A stretch of 64,000 nt of DNA, from assembly GCA_036725605.1 (NCBI GenBank), contig DAIMDW010000017.1, positions 1 to 64,000 on the forward strand, read 5' to 3'. Positions 18,123 to 26,737 of the stretch are shown piece after piece. The stretch's first letter is position 1. Each line of letters starts with the position of its first letter. Source of the stretch: CALBTQ01 sp036725605. Lineage in GTDB: Bacteria > Lernaellota > Lernaellaia > Lernaellales > Lernaellaceae. Both the position numbers and the translations under genes were made by a program. The notes under the pieces were generated by a model that worked only from the letters and a program-made list of their open reading frames with translations, was not told where the DNA came from and made no database searches.

Positions 18123-18710
18123 TTACTCTTCGAGCGTCTGCAGGCCCGACAGACGCATCACGCGCGCCGGCCGGCCGTAGTAGGTTTCAGCGCCGCAATA
18201 GGCGGTCAGGCCGCCGACCAGGTAGCCGTTGTCCTCCTTCGCGGTCAGCGCCATCGAATAGGACATCGGCAGGTCGCCGCACCTGCCGCCGCTCACCGCC
18301 GGCCCCTGGAACTTGAGGACGATCATCCGCCCCAGCGCTTCGGGGAAGCGAATCATCTTGCCCGCGCCTTCCAGCGGCACGTCGGCCGTGATCACGTCGA
18401 AGGACTGCTTGGGCAAAAACTGACCGGTGAACGTGTCGTCGCTGTACTGCACCAGACGCAGGTGCGCGCGGAAATCGGTTTCGAAATCCATGTGCAGCAG
18501 GAAACGCCCGGTTTCCAACGGCGGCGGCGTATCGTCGTCGTCATCGTCATCGTCGGCGGGCGTCGTGTCGTCGTCATCGTCATCGTCGGCGGGCGTGTCG
18601 TCGTCCACGGCCGCATCGTTGTCGTCGTCATCGTCGTTTTTATCGCAGGCCGCCAGCGCGAAAATCAGCGCCGGCAACAGCATCAACAAAATCATCCAAC
18701 CGCGTTTCAT
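18123..18710 (-). CDS. Lipoprotein with Asp-rich spacer
   Basis: 195 residues; the ATG at 18710 is chosen because GGAGG lies 5 bases upstream. A signal peptide ends in a lipobox (FALAAC), so the mature protein is a lipoprotein. The next 50 residues are an Asp-rich spacer with TPAD interruptions ending TPPP. A globular domain of about 130 residues follows (ETGRFLLHMDFETDFRAHLR...) with two widely spaced cysteines (GGRCGDL, AYCGAE), possibly a disulfide. No family is recognised. The fold predicted from alternation is beta-rich. It is the last gene of a three-gene run with the GH57-like and larger lipoprotein genes. Confidence 0.72.
   Translation of the reverse strand: MKRGWMILLMLLPALIFALAACDKNDDDDDNDAAVDDDTPADDDDDDDTTPADDDDDDDDTPPPLETGRFLLHMDFETDFRAHLRLVQYSDDTFTGQFLPKQSFDVITADVPLEGAGKMIRFPEALGRMIVLKFQGPAVSGGRCGDLPMSYSMALTAKEDNGYLVGGLTAYCGAETYYGRPARVMRLSGLQTLEE
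18530..18610. repeat. GTC/ATC triplet tract encoding the Asp-rich spacer
   Basis: A low-complexity tract of GTC and ATC triplets with two near-identical 30-base blocks (each ending TCGGCGGGCGT). It encodes the Asp-rich spacer of the lipoprotein on the minus strand and is prone to slippage. Confidence 0.8.
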
Positions 18711-18719
18711 CGTCACCTC

Positions 18720-20522
18720 CTAGCGCGCCAACGTGGGATGCACGTTGATCGAATCGGCCAGCGCCAACGCCTGGGCATCGTCGCCGTTGATCAGATAGAA
18801 AATCCAGGTGATCGTTTCCGACCACGGCGGCGTGAGATCCTCGAAGGTCACGTCCGGATCGCTGTCGGTAATCCGCGCGGCCAGATGCACGTTGGCCATG
18901 TCCTTGACCACCCACCAGCCGCCGCCCAGGCCGACCAGACCGATCGGCGCGGGCATGTAAAAGTGGCCGTCCTCGAAGGTGAAGTCCGACCGCGTGTAGG
19001 TGCGGATTTCATCGTCGATCAGCGCGGTGGTCGTCAACACCTGATCGCCGCTGCCGGGGAAGGTGATGCTGTTTTCACGCGCCTCCTTGTCCTCGCCGGC
19101 GGTGAAGGCGATTTCCAGGCGATAGGTTTCCGGATCGTCGCTAACTTTGAACCAGCGCTCGGAGTGCTCGCGCTTCTTCGCCTTGACCGTGACGGCGAAC
19201 GGGCCGCCGTCCACCTCTTCGCCCGGCCAGGAAAACTCGCCCGCGGTGACCGTACCGGCGGCGGTGTCGATGAGCACGTGCTCCATCTCCAAAGCCGCTT
19301 TGGCTTTCTCGATGATCTCGCGCGCCACGCGGATCGCCTCGGCGGCGCTGGCGATGGTGAACTCCACTTCGCCGCGATACGGATTGATGCCGGAGCCGTC
19401 GGAGACCTCGGCCATGAACAGTTGCCGCCACGCTTCGTCGAGCGTGTCGCGGTAATCCAGGCCGGCGACGGCGGCGGCCGTTTCGGCGGCCGTCAATTCC
19501 TTGTGGCCCGTCATGCACAGCGTGCGCACGTGATTGTCGCGTTCGTCCTTGCGCCACAGACCGCCGCGCCCGAGCCACATCGACACGCTTTCGGTGCTGC
19601 CCGGCTGCCACGTGCCGTCGAGCATGTTCGGCGGATCCTCCGGCTCGATGCCCAGGTCGATCAAATCCTCAACGTAATCGGCGATGCCGCTGATGACATA
19701 GTTCTCGTCGACCAACGATTGCAGGTTCGCCTCGTATTCCTCGACCGCGTCGTCGTTGGTGTGGAAGAACCAGGGGAAGTACGGATCCCAATCGCCGGTA
19801 GCCAGCAGCTCGCCGTCGCCCATGAACGTCCAGGTCGTTTTCACGCCGGTGGCCGCGTCGTCGACGCCCTTGCCAGCCTGTACGAGGTGAATGTTGCCGA
19901 AGGTGTAATACGGCTTGGCCGGTTCCTCGCCGTACTGGTACTTCCACAGGTTCTTCGGCCACGCCATGACCGTGTAACCGTTTTCCTCCATCCGCCGCGC
20001 CATACCCTGCGCACCCTGTCCTTCCTGACAGAACACCGCGCCCGCCAGCGGCAGATCGTATTCGGCGAACACCTCCAACGTGCGTTCGTTGCTGCGCCGC
20101 CAATCCTCATAGGGAAACGCGATGAACAACTGATCGGCGTAGTGGAAGCTGATCAACTCGACCTGCCCGCCCTGCGCCAGATCGTGCAACTGCGTCAGCA
20201 CCTGCGGATGCCGCTCGGCGAGCACCTCGATGAAGTACGCCTGCAACTCCAGCGAGAGCGTCCAGTCCGGATGATCCTCCAACAGATCGAGAATCGGCTT
20301 AAAACTCTCGATGACGATCATGTCCTCGGCTTCGTCCGGACCGATTTCCCACAGCGGGTAGTCGACCGGCAGCGGCACGAAGCCGTACAGCCCGCCGATG
20401 ACGTACTGGATGTTGAAGTGGAACACGCTCAGCGCGTATTTGTGTTCCTGCGCCGCGGCGGTCGTCGCGCCGACCAGCAGCGTCAGGAGCAGCACAATCA
20501 GAACAATTTGTTTTTTCATCAT
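18720..20522 (-). CDS. Secreted GH57/GH38-like polysaccharide hydrolase
   Basis: 600 residues with a clear signal peptide (MMKKQIVLIVLLLTLLVGAT, cleavage after TTAAA). The N-terminal 250 residues resemble the (beta/alpha)7 barrel of GH57 and GH38 enzymes: FHFNIQYV in place of the first strand motif, LELQAYFIEVLAERHP, and LAQGGQVELISFHYADQLF. A C-terminal beta-rich half follows. Expected substrate is an alpha-glucan or mannan, but the catalytic residues are not certain from sequence and the canonical HxH start is altered (FHFN). It overlaps the upstream lipoprotein gene's stop, so both are translated together. Confidence 0.6.
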   Translation of the reverse strand: MMKKQIVLIVLLLTLLVGATTAAAQEHKYALSVFHFNIQYVIGGLYGFVPLPVDYPLWEIGPDEAEDMIVIESFKPILDLLEDHPDWTLSLELQAYFIEVLAERHPQVLTQLHDLAQGGQVELISFHYADQLFIAFPYEDWRRSNERTLEVFAEYDLPLAGAVFCQEGQGAQGMARRMEENGYTVMAWPKNLWKYQYGEEPAKPYYTFGNIHLVQAGKGVDDAATGVKTTWTFMGDGELLATGDWDPYFPWFFHTNDDAVEEYEANLQSLVDENYVISGIADYVEDLIDLGIEPEDPPNMLDGTWQPGSTESVSMWLGRGGLWRKDERDNHVRTLCMTGHKELTAAETAAAVAGLDYRDTLDEAWRQLFMAEVSDGSGINPYRGEVEFTIASAAEAIRVAREIIEKAKAALEMEHVLIDTAAGTVTAGEFSWPGEEVDGGPFAVTVKAKKREHSERWFKVSDDPETYRLEIAFTAGEDKEARENSITFPGSGDQVLTTTALIDDEIRTYTRSDFTFEDGHFYMPAPIGLVGLGGGWWVVKDMANVHLAARITDSDPDVTFEDLTPPWSETITWIFYLINGDDAQALALADSINVHPTLAR

Positions 20523-22558
20523 TCGTCACCCGTAATCAGTCCACGTTGGTAGAGCAGCCAATAGACATATAGGTATTCGGCGGAGAACTCGGAACGCTCC
20601 GAGGCGCCGTCGCGGTAACCGAAGGGAGAGTTGCGGAACATGAAATTGTCCACACCCTGCTCGAACAGCGGATAGCCGTAGAGGCTGAAGAAACGATCGT
20701 TGGACGTCCACCAGTCAAACTTCCACGGCAGCGACGGGAACGGGCTCAGGCTGAAGCCCGGGTTGATTTCCCAGTCGATATCGGTGTGCGTTTTCGGCGT
20801 GGGAAATTCGCGCAAGCGCCACAGGCCTTCTTCCAGCCGCGCCGCGTCCGGTTCGTCCCAGCCCATCGCAGCCATGGTGGTCAAAAACAGCGGCAGACGC
20901 GGCCCGTGCATCATCCAGTACGCGCGCTGGCAGCCATGGCGCAGTTCCGCGAGCGAATCGTCCTCCAGCAGTTCGGCCAGCCAGGTCAGCACGATCATCG
21001 ATTGCGCGTTCAGATGATTGCCCGACCAGTCCGAGATGCCGTAGATGTAAAAACTGCCGTTGCCCAATTCTTCGAGGAACAGGTCGTAGAAGAAATTGTT
21101 GAGCAACTGGCGATACCTCTGCCGATAGGCGCTGTCGCCGTCGAGGTAGTACAGCAGCATATTCATTTTCATTTCGTTGATCATGCCGTCGGCGGCGTCG
21201 GGGTGGTGCTCTTCCAATTCGGCGAGCACGCGAATCATGTCGTCCACCAGGTCCGCGTAGCCCGGGTTATCCAGCAGCACCATGCCCGCGAAGAGGAAAC
21301 CGATCTGATAGCCGTGCAGCATGTCGTTGTTGCCGCCGGGCAGGTAGTCGTAATTTTCATACGGCGCTTCGCCCTGCGCCCAACCGCCGGGCATGTTTTC
21401 GTCGTGCACGCGCAGGCTGCGCGCGAACGCGCCGACTTCCGGCACGATATCGTAGGCCAGCACCTGCCCGCGCGCGCAGGTCACCACGTGTTCGAGCGCC
21501 TCGGCCTCGCCGGTGGCCAGATAGCGCAGCGCCTGGCTGCCGATGTACACGCCGGTCCACAGCATGCTGGACATGTCGTCATGAAACACGAGGTCGTCGC
21601 CCTCGCCGGTGCTCGCGTTGATCATCCCCGCGCCGTTGATGTGCCGCGCGTGCATGTCGGCGTCGAAGTACGCCGCTTTCTCAGCCAGCGTCTGACGGTA
21701 GGCACGATTGCGCAGCCGCGTTTCGGCCAGGCTGACCGGATCGATCACCTTCTGGATCACGCGCAGCACGTTCGGATTCGCGCGATAAAAATCGAAGTCG
21801 GTGGGATCGAAGAAGATCGTATGCAGCGCCGACTGGAAATCTTCGCGATCGCGATAAGGATCCATTTCCTCGCGGTCGATGAAACCGCCGAACACGGCAA
21901 ACAGCAGGTTGTGCAGACCGTCGCTGAGCGGCGCGTGCGTGGCGATGCGCTGGCGTTGATTCGTCCAGATCGGCGCATCGCCGTTCGCTTCGGTCCAGGT
22001 CCAGGTTTCCGTCGCGCTGATTGTCTCGCCGCCGGTAAAGGTTCCGCTGAACGCGCCCTTGCCCGTCGGCGCGAAGTTCGCGCTGACCGGCAGCGGATCG
22101 ACCTCCTCCACATCGCGCGTGAAATCGTCGTAGGCGGTCATGAAGCCGATGCGCTCCAGCGAGGCGGAGGCGACAAAGGCGCTCAGGTCGCCGGTGACCT
22201 CGCCGCTCCACGCACTGGCGACGGCGTCGCCTTCGAAATCGGCGGCGGCGTATTCGATGGTCCTCGCAAACGCGACGCCCGTTTCGGTTTCGTAAATTTC
22301 CGCCCACCCGCTGTAGGCGCCGTATTGTTCGTCCTCGCCGCTGACCGCGTAAACGCCCGTCAACGGCGGCGGCGTGTCGTCGTCATCGTCGTCATCGTCG
22401 TCGATGGAATCGTCGTCGTCATCGGCGGGAGTGGAATCGTCGTCGGCCGCATCGTCGTCCGCCGAATGATCGTCGTTGTCGTCATCGTCGTCGCCGCACG
22501 CAACCGCGAACAAGACAAGGACAAGAAGCAACGCCAGGAATTTTCGCGAAAAAAACAT
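20519..22558 (-). CDS. Large lipoprotein with Asp-rich spacer, helical-toroid-like
   Basis: 679 residues from the ATG at 22558, which has GAGGTG upstream; an earlier in-frame ATG has none. A lipobox (FAVAC) is followed by about 45 Asp-rich residues ending DTPPP. Next comes a beta-rich section (GVYAVSGEDEQYGAYSGWAE...), then about 400 residues of alternating amphipathic helices (YADLVDDMIRVLAELEEHHP, MNMLLYYLDGDSAYRQRYRQ) rich in Trp and Tyr near the end, suggesting an alpha-toroid as in polysaccharide lyases or glycosidases. No family is recognised. It shares an overlapping stop/start with the GH57-like gene, so a common extracellular glycan substrate is likely. Confidence 0.68.
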   Translation of the reverse strand: MFFSRKFLALLLVLVLFAVACGDDDDDNDDHSADDDAADDDSTPADDDDDSIDDDDDDDDDTPPPLTGVYAVSGEDEQYGAYSGWAEIYETETGVAFARTIEYAAADFEGDAVASAWSGEVTGDLSAFVASASLERIGFMTAYDDFTRDVEEVDPLPVSANFAPTGKGAFSGTFTGGETISATETWTWTEANGDAPIWTNQRQRIATHAPLSDGLHNLLFAVFGGFIDREEMDPYRDREDFQSALHTIFFDPTDFDFYRANPNVLRVIQKVIDPVSLAETRLRNRAYRQTLAEKAAYFDADMHARHINGAGMINASTGEGDDLVFHDDMSSMLWTGVYIGSQALRYLATGEAEALEHVVTCARGQVLAYDIVPEVGAFARSLRVHDENMPGGWAQGEAPYENYDYLPGGNNDMLHGYQIGFLFAGMVLLDNPGYADLVDDMIRVLAELEEHHPDAADGMINEMKMNMLLYYLDGDSAYRQRYRQLLNNFFYDLFLEELGNGSFYIYGISDWSGNHLNAQSMIVLTWLAELLEDDSLAELRHGCQRAYWMMHGPRLPLFLTTMAAMGWDEPDAARLEEGLWRLREFPTPKTHTDIDWEINPGFSLSPFPSLPWKFDWWTSNDRFFSLYGYPLFEQGVDNFMFRNSPFGYRDGASERSEFSAEYLYVYWLLYQRGLITGDE
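22376..22495. repeat. GTC/ATC triplet tract encoding the second Asp-rich spacer
   Basis: Low-complexity triplet DNA of the same type as at 18530-18610, interrupted by GGAATC and GCCGCA steps; encodes the Asp-rich spacer of the large lipoprotein. Confidence 0.8.
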
Positions 22559-22637
22559 GCCGACACCTCGCTGTGCAAATACACTATTCAAGGTTGAGTC
22601 ATACTAATCAATCAGCGAAAAAAGAACAATTGCCGAC

Positions 22638-23369
22638 TTAGTGATAGTAGGGTTTGTCGTCGTCATCGCCGCGCACGACGTACAGGTGGCGGTTCTCTTT
22701 TTTGATTTTATCCAGCTTGCGCCGGTAGTACTTGTCGCGCAGACGCAGGAAGATGCGGTCGTAGCGCAGAAAAATGAAACCGAAGATCATGCCGCCCAGG
22801 TGCGCCAGATGGGCTACGCCGCTCATTTCCGCCCGGCCGGAAATACTCGACGCCAGTTCGATCACGCCCAGGGCGATAACGAACCATTTCACCTTCACCG
22901 GAAATAAAAAATACAGATAGACCATCCGGTTCGGATAGGTCATGCCGTAGGCCATCAGGACACCGTAGACGATGCCCGACGCGCCGATCACCGGCACGGT
23001 CAGATCCGGCGTGAACAGCACCTGGCACAAGCCCGCGCCCAAGCCGGTCACGACCAGGTAGACGATGAACTTTTTGCGGCCCCACATCAATTCGAGTTCG
23101 CCGGCGAACATCCAGAGCACAAACAAATTGAGCACGATGTGCCAGATGCCGCCGTGCAGGAAATGGAAGGTCACCAATTGGAAGACCGCGCCGCGCCAGA
23201 ACGCGGCCGGCGTCAGACCGAGGTAGACGGTCAGTTGCGGCCACAGTTGTTGCAGCAGAAAACCCGCACCGCAGGCGATGATGAACGTCTTGAGCACCGG
23301 CGGCACCGGTCCGCCGATACGCAATTGCGGCCTGCCGCCTTGCCCGCCTCCGGTCTGGTACGGATTCAT
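22638..23369 (-). CDS. Rhomboid family intramembrane serine protease
   Basis: 243 residues with six membrane helices. The catalytic Ser is in GASGIVYG (helix 4) and the His in AHLGG (helix 6). The HLGGIWHIVLNLFVLWMFA stretch carries the family's HxxxN element and the preceding loop resembles the L1 region. A basic cytoplasmic C-terminus (DKYYRRKLDKIKKENRHLY) follows. Rhomboids cleave membrane-anchored proteins. The start overlaps the upstream unknown gene by 4 bases (ATGA), making it the last gene of a lipid-related operon; its substrate is unknown. Confidence 0.92.
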   Translation of the reverse strand: MNPYQTGGGQGGRPQLRIGGPVPPVLKTFIIACGAGFLLQQLWPQLTVYLGLTPAAFWRGAVFQLVTFHFLHGGIWHIVLNLFVLWMFAGELELMWGRKKFIVYLVVTGLGAGLCQVLFTPDLTVPVIGASGIVYGVLMAYGMTYPNRMVYLYFLFPVKVKWFVIALGVIELASSISGRAEMSGVAHLAHLGGMIFGFIFLRYDRIFLRLRDKYYRRKLDKIKKENRHLYVVRGDDDDKPYYH

Positions 23370-24169
23370 TCGCCTCTCCGCGGCATGACCGACATCAGGA
23401 TCCTCGTCAACGCTTCCAACTGAATGGCGGTCGGTCCGAAGATGCCGCCGAATCCCGCTTTGACGCCATGCCCGCTGCGGAACACCGTGTGCTTTTCCAC
23501 CACGATTTCCATGGTCAACTCGCGATCGCGCAACGATTCGGCCATATACCGAATCATATCCTGAAACTCCTCCAAAAGCCGCAACAGGTCAAGCGGCGAA
23601 CGGAAAAGCAACGTTGGCGCGGCCTTGTGCATGAAGCGAAATACGATGAACAGATACGTCGTCAGATCGACCAGCTCCAGGCGCAGCACCGCGTCGCGGT
23701 ATTGCGCGGCCAGGAACGGTCCCTTCCTCGTTTCCAGGCGATAGTTCAGATGAAGATCCTCGGCGCGCGCCTGCGCCAGAAAGGCCAGCCCCAAATCGAG
23801 CGCGGTTTCGTAATCCTCGCCGGCGAAGGCGTCGATCAAACGCGTCTGCACCGCCGCCAGATCGGCGCTGTTGTCGTCGAACAGATCCAACAGCACACGG
23901 AAGTTCCAGTCCAGCGCGTAATCGATGCGCACCAGCGTACGCTCGTCGAGCGTCAACGCCAGCAGGCCGTCGCGATCGCGGCTGAAGCTCTCCAGCGTGG
24001 CGACGGCTTGTTCGAGATCGTCGCGCAGTTCGTTGAGCGAATCGTTGAGCACCCGTCGCTCGTCCGCTCGTTGCCCGATCAGCGAAAATCCTTCGTCGAA
24101 CAGCCGGTGAATCAACGGCAGAAACGCACGATGATGGGAATGGCAAAAGCGGCAAAAATGACGAATCAT
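23366..24169 (-). CDS. Unknown helical protein with N-terminal Cys/His motif
   Basis: 267 residues, almost entirely helical and without a signal peptide. It opens with CRFCHSHHRAFLPLIHRLF, a possible metal-binding patch with two Cys and three His. Charged helices (NELRDDLEQAVATLESFSRD) and a central helix (YLFIVFRFMHKAAPTLLF) that is hydrophobic enough to pack in a membrane or bundle follow. The C-terminus has GHGVKAGFGGIFGPTAIQL. I recognise no family. It sits between an acyl-CoA ligase and the rhomboid gene, overlapping the latter. Confidence 0.6.
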   Translation of the reverse strand: MIRHFCRFCHSHHRAFLPLIHRLFDEGFSLIGQRADERRVLNDSLNELRDDLEQAVATLESFSRDRDGLLALTLDERTLVRIDYALDWNFRVLLDLFDDNSADLAAVQTRLIDAFAGEDYETALDLGLAFLAQARAEDLHLNYRLETRKGPFLAAQYRDAVLRLELVDLTTYLFIVFRFMHKAAPTLLFRSPLDLLRLLEEFQDMIRYMAESLRDRELTMEIVVEKHTVFRSGHGVKAGFGGIFGPTAIQLEALTRILMSVMPRRGE

Positions 24170-24199
24170 CTTTTTCTCGACTGTCGGATCGGCGTCGTC

Positions 24200-25705
24200 C
24201 TACTCATCGCGCAACGCCCAGCGCCGCACTTTCATCAAGGCGGTTTTGGGCATCTTATCGACGAATACGATGCGCGTGGGGCATTTGTAATCGGCCAGGT
24301 GCTGCCGGCAGTATTCACGGATCTGCGTGCGGCTGGGCGTTTTGGCTTCCTGCGGCACGATGTAGGCGACGACCTCCTCGCCCCAAATCGGATCGGTCTT
24401 GCCGACCACGGCGACTTCCAGCACGTCCGGATGCGTGATCAGTACGTCCTCGACTTCGCGCGGATAGATGTTTTCGCCGCCGCGGATGATCATGTCCTTT
24501 TTGCGGCCGCGAATGAAGAAGTAGCCGTCCTCGTCGACGTAGCCGATGTCGCCGGTGTACAGCCAACCGTCGCGCAACGTATCCTGCGTGGCCTCGTCGT
24601 CTTTGAAGTAGCCCTTCATCACCAGTTCGCCGCGAATGACGATCTCGCCCTCGCCGCCCTGCGGGACTTCGTTGTCGGAGTCGTCGATGATTTTCATGTC
24701 CACGCCCGGCAGCGGCAGGCCGATCGAACCGATTTTCCGTTTGCCGTCGATCGGGTTGATGCTGGTCGCGCAGGTCGCTTCGGACAGGCCGTAGCCTTCG
24801 ATGATCTTCGCGTTGTACTTTTCCTCGAACCTTTCGAAGACGTCGACCTTCATCGGAGCCGCGCCGCAAACGCAGAAGCGCAGCGAGGACAGGTCGTATT
24901 TTTCCGCGTCGGGCAGTTCGTTGAGAATGGCGTAGACCGTCGGCACGCCGACGAAGGCCGTGGCCTTGTACCGATCGAGCGCGGGCAGAAATTCGCGCGG
25001 CGAAAATCCGCGCATGAGCACCATCGAGCCACCGGCGTACAACGGCGAGAGAAACGCAACCAATTGCGCGTTGACGTGGAACATCGGCAGGATGTTCATG
25101 AAGCGGTCGCGCTCGTTCATCTTCATCGCCGCGACGATCTTCTCGGCGTTGGCCAGGTAGTTGCGGTGCGAAAGCATCGCGCCCTTGGGATGGCCGGTCA
25201 TGCCCGAGGTGTAAATGATGCCGGCGATATCGTCGCCCTTGATCTCCACCTGCGGCGGATCCTCACGTTCGGCAAGCAGTTCGTCGAAGATCTTCATGCC
25301 GCGCGGCGCCTCGTCGGCGACGACGTAGATGTCGTTGAGGTGCTCCATCTCGTTGCGGATGGCGCGCAACTGGTCGACGAAATGCGGAATGGTGATCAGC
25401 TTGTTGGCCTGGCTGTTGTTGAGGATGAATTGCGCCTCCTCGCGTTTGAGCAGGCTGTTGATCGGCACGACCGTCGCGCCGGCCTTGGCCACGGCGAAAA
25501 AGGTGATCAGCCACTCGGGAATGTTGGGCAGCAGCACCGCGATTTTATCGCCCGGTTTGCACCCCTGTTCGATCAGACCGTGCGCCATCGCGTTGGCGGT
25601 GGCCTCCATCGAGGCGTAGCTGAGCGCTTCGTTTTCGAACAGACAAAAAGTACGATCCGAGTATTTCTTCGCCCGATCGGTTAAGAGTTGGCCGAGGGTG
25701 TACAC
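24200..25705 (-). CDS. Long-chain fatty acid-CoA ligase (AMP-forming)
   Basis: 501 residues from a GTG with GGAGGAATGA upstream. The adenylate-forming enzyme signatures are present: YTSGMTGHPKGAMLSH (with Met for the usual Thr), GYGLSEAT, YTGDIG and IRGRKKDMIIRGGENIYPRE, and the C-terminal catalytic Lys in KMPKTALMKVRRWALRDE. It activates a fatty or other carboxylic acid to its CoA ester in the cytoplasm. The upstream neighbour is a monoglyceride-lipase-like hydrolase, 15 bases away, suggesting a short route from released fatty acids to acyl-CoA. The exact chain length is not readable. Confidence 0.9.
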   Translation of the reverse strand: MYTLGQLLTDRAKKYSDRTFCLFENEALSYASMEATANAMAHGLIEQGCKPGDKIAVLLPNIPEWLITFFAVAKAGATVVPINSLLKREEAQFILNNSQANKLITIPHFVDQLRAIRNEMEHLNDIYVVADEAPRGMKIFDELLAEREDPPQVEIKGDDIAGIIYTSGMTGHPKGAMLSHRNYLANAEKIVAAMKMNERDRFMNILPMFHVNAQLVAFLSPLYAGGSMVLMRGFSPREFLPALDRYKATAFVGVPTVYAILNELPDAEKYDLSSLRFCVCGAAPMKVDVFERFEEKYNAKIIEGYGLSEATCATSINPIDGKRKIGSIGLPLPGVDMKIIDDSDNEVPQGGEGEIVIRGELVMKGYFKDDEATQDTLRDGWLYTGDIGYVDEDGYFFIRGRKKDMIIRGGENIYPREVEDVLITHPDVLEVAVVGKTDPIWGEEVVAYIVPQEAKTPSRTQIREYCRQHLADYKCPTRIVFVDKMPKTALMKVRRWALRDE

Positions 25706-25720
25706 TCATTCCTCCACTAA

Positions 25721-26566
25721 CTAGCCGACCACGTGCTCGTCGAGCCAACGCTGAATCAGGTCCAGCGCCTTGTCCTTGTCCAGGTCGTTGAGCACTTCGT
25801 GGTATTGGCCGTTAAAAATTTCGCAGGTCTTGTCTTTGCTGCCGGCAAGTTCGAAAAAGGCGCGCGTGCCGTCGGGGTGGCAGATCGCATCGTCGCCGCC
25901 ATGGAACATCAGCAGCGGCATGGTCAACGCCGCGGCGCCGAGGTTGGTTTTGTAAATCGTGTCGGTAAATTCCTGGAAGAAGCGCGCGGTCACGCGATCG
26001 TGCACCAGCGGATCGGCGACGTAAGCGCGCACGACTTCCGGATCGTGGGAGATCAAATTCGGGTCCAGCTCGTTGGACAACGACAGCGTCGGCCAGATTT
26101 TCGCCATCAGGCTGCCCATGGCCGCCTTGAGCTTGGGCACCTCGACGGCCAGCTTGAGCGCCGAGCCGCTGGCGATCACCGCGTCGATGGTGTCCGGATG
26201 CCGCAGCGCGTAAGCCAGCACCATCAGGCCGCCCATCGAGTGACCGAGCAGGAAAATCTTCTTTTCCGGATAGTCTTCGCGCGCCATGGCGATCATCCGG
26301 TAGACGTCGTTGAGGAACAGGTCGAAGCTGTCGACATGGCCGCGCAACCCGGCGGACTTGCCGTGCCCGCGATGATCGTGCGCAAAAGCGGCATAGCCGG
26401 CGGGGACGATCCGGTCGACCAGATTGCCGTAACGGTCGCCGTGCTCGCCCAGGCCGTGACAGATCACCACGACGGCCTTGGCGTCGGCAACCGGCCAGTG
26501 ACGATAGAAAATCTGCGATTTGTCGGCGCTTTGAAAGGTGCCGGTCTTGGATTCGATGCTGGCCAT
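25721..26566 (-). CDS. Alpha/beta hydrolase, monoacylglycerol-lipase-like
   Basis: 281 residues from the ATG at 26566 (MASIESKTGTFQSADKSQIF), with GAGGA upstream; an earlier in-frame ATG lacks one. The nucleophile elbow GHSMGG, the oxyanion-loop motif HGLGEHGDRYGN, the acid in HGGDDAICHPDGT and the His in QYHEVLND match the Hydrolase_4/serine-aminopeptidase-S33 type that includes monoglyceride lipases and lysophospholipases. It is cytoplasmic. It is the first gene of the run with the acyl-CoA ligase. Substrate specificity is not certain. Confidence 0.86.
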   Translation of the reverse strand: MASIESKTGTFQSADKSQIFYRHWPVADAKAVVVICHGLGEHGDRYGNLVDRIVPAGYAAFAHDHRGHGKSAGLRGHVDSFDLFLNDVYRMIAMAREDYPEKKIFLLGHSMGGLMVLAYALRHPDTIDAVIASGSALKLAVEVPKLKAAMGSLMAKIWPTLSLSNELDPNLISHDPEVVRAYVADPLVHDRVTARFFQEFTDTIYKTNLGAAALTMPLLMFHGGDDAICHPDGTRAFFELAGSKDKTCEIFNGQYHEVLNDLDKDKALDLIQRWLDEHVVG

Positions 26567-26737
26567 GTGCAATTCCTCGAAAAAACTTATGAAAGTTGCC
26601 AAGATTGTAGGTGTAAGCTCTTGGGGGTGTCAAGTTCGGGCTCGGTAAAAAAGGATACCCCGTCAATGCCCTGTTGCAACTGTCGGCGAGAATTGCTATG
26701 TAATTATCACAACAATCGATGGAGGGTTGTCGTCCCC

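Noticed and set aside
18530..18610. CRISPR array or satellite suggested by regular repeats
   Set aside because: Triplet DNA encoding an Asp-rich spacer, with no spacers of unique sequence. The same holds for 22376-22495 and 59145-59262.
25733..26737. Long plus-strand frame ahead of the zinc-ribbon/EF-hand gene
   Set aside because: It is antisense to the alpha/beta hydrolase gene. The ATG at 26738 with GGAGGG is the real start.
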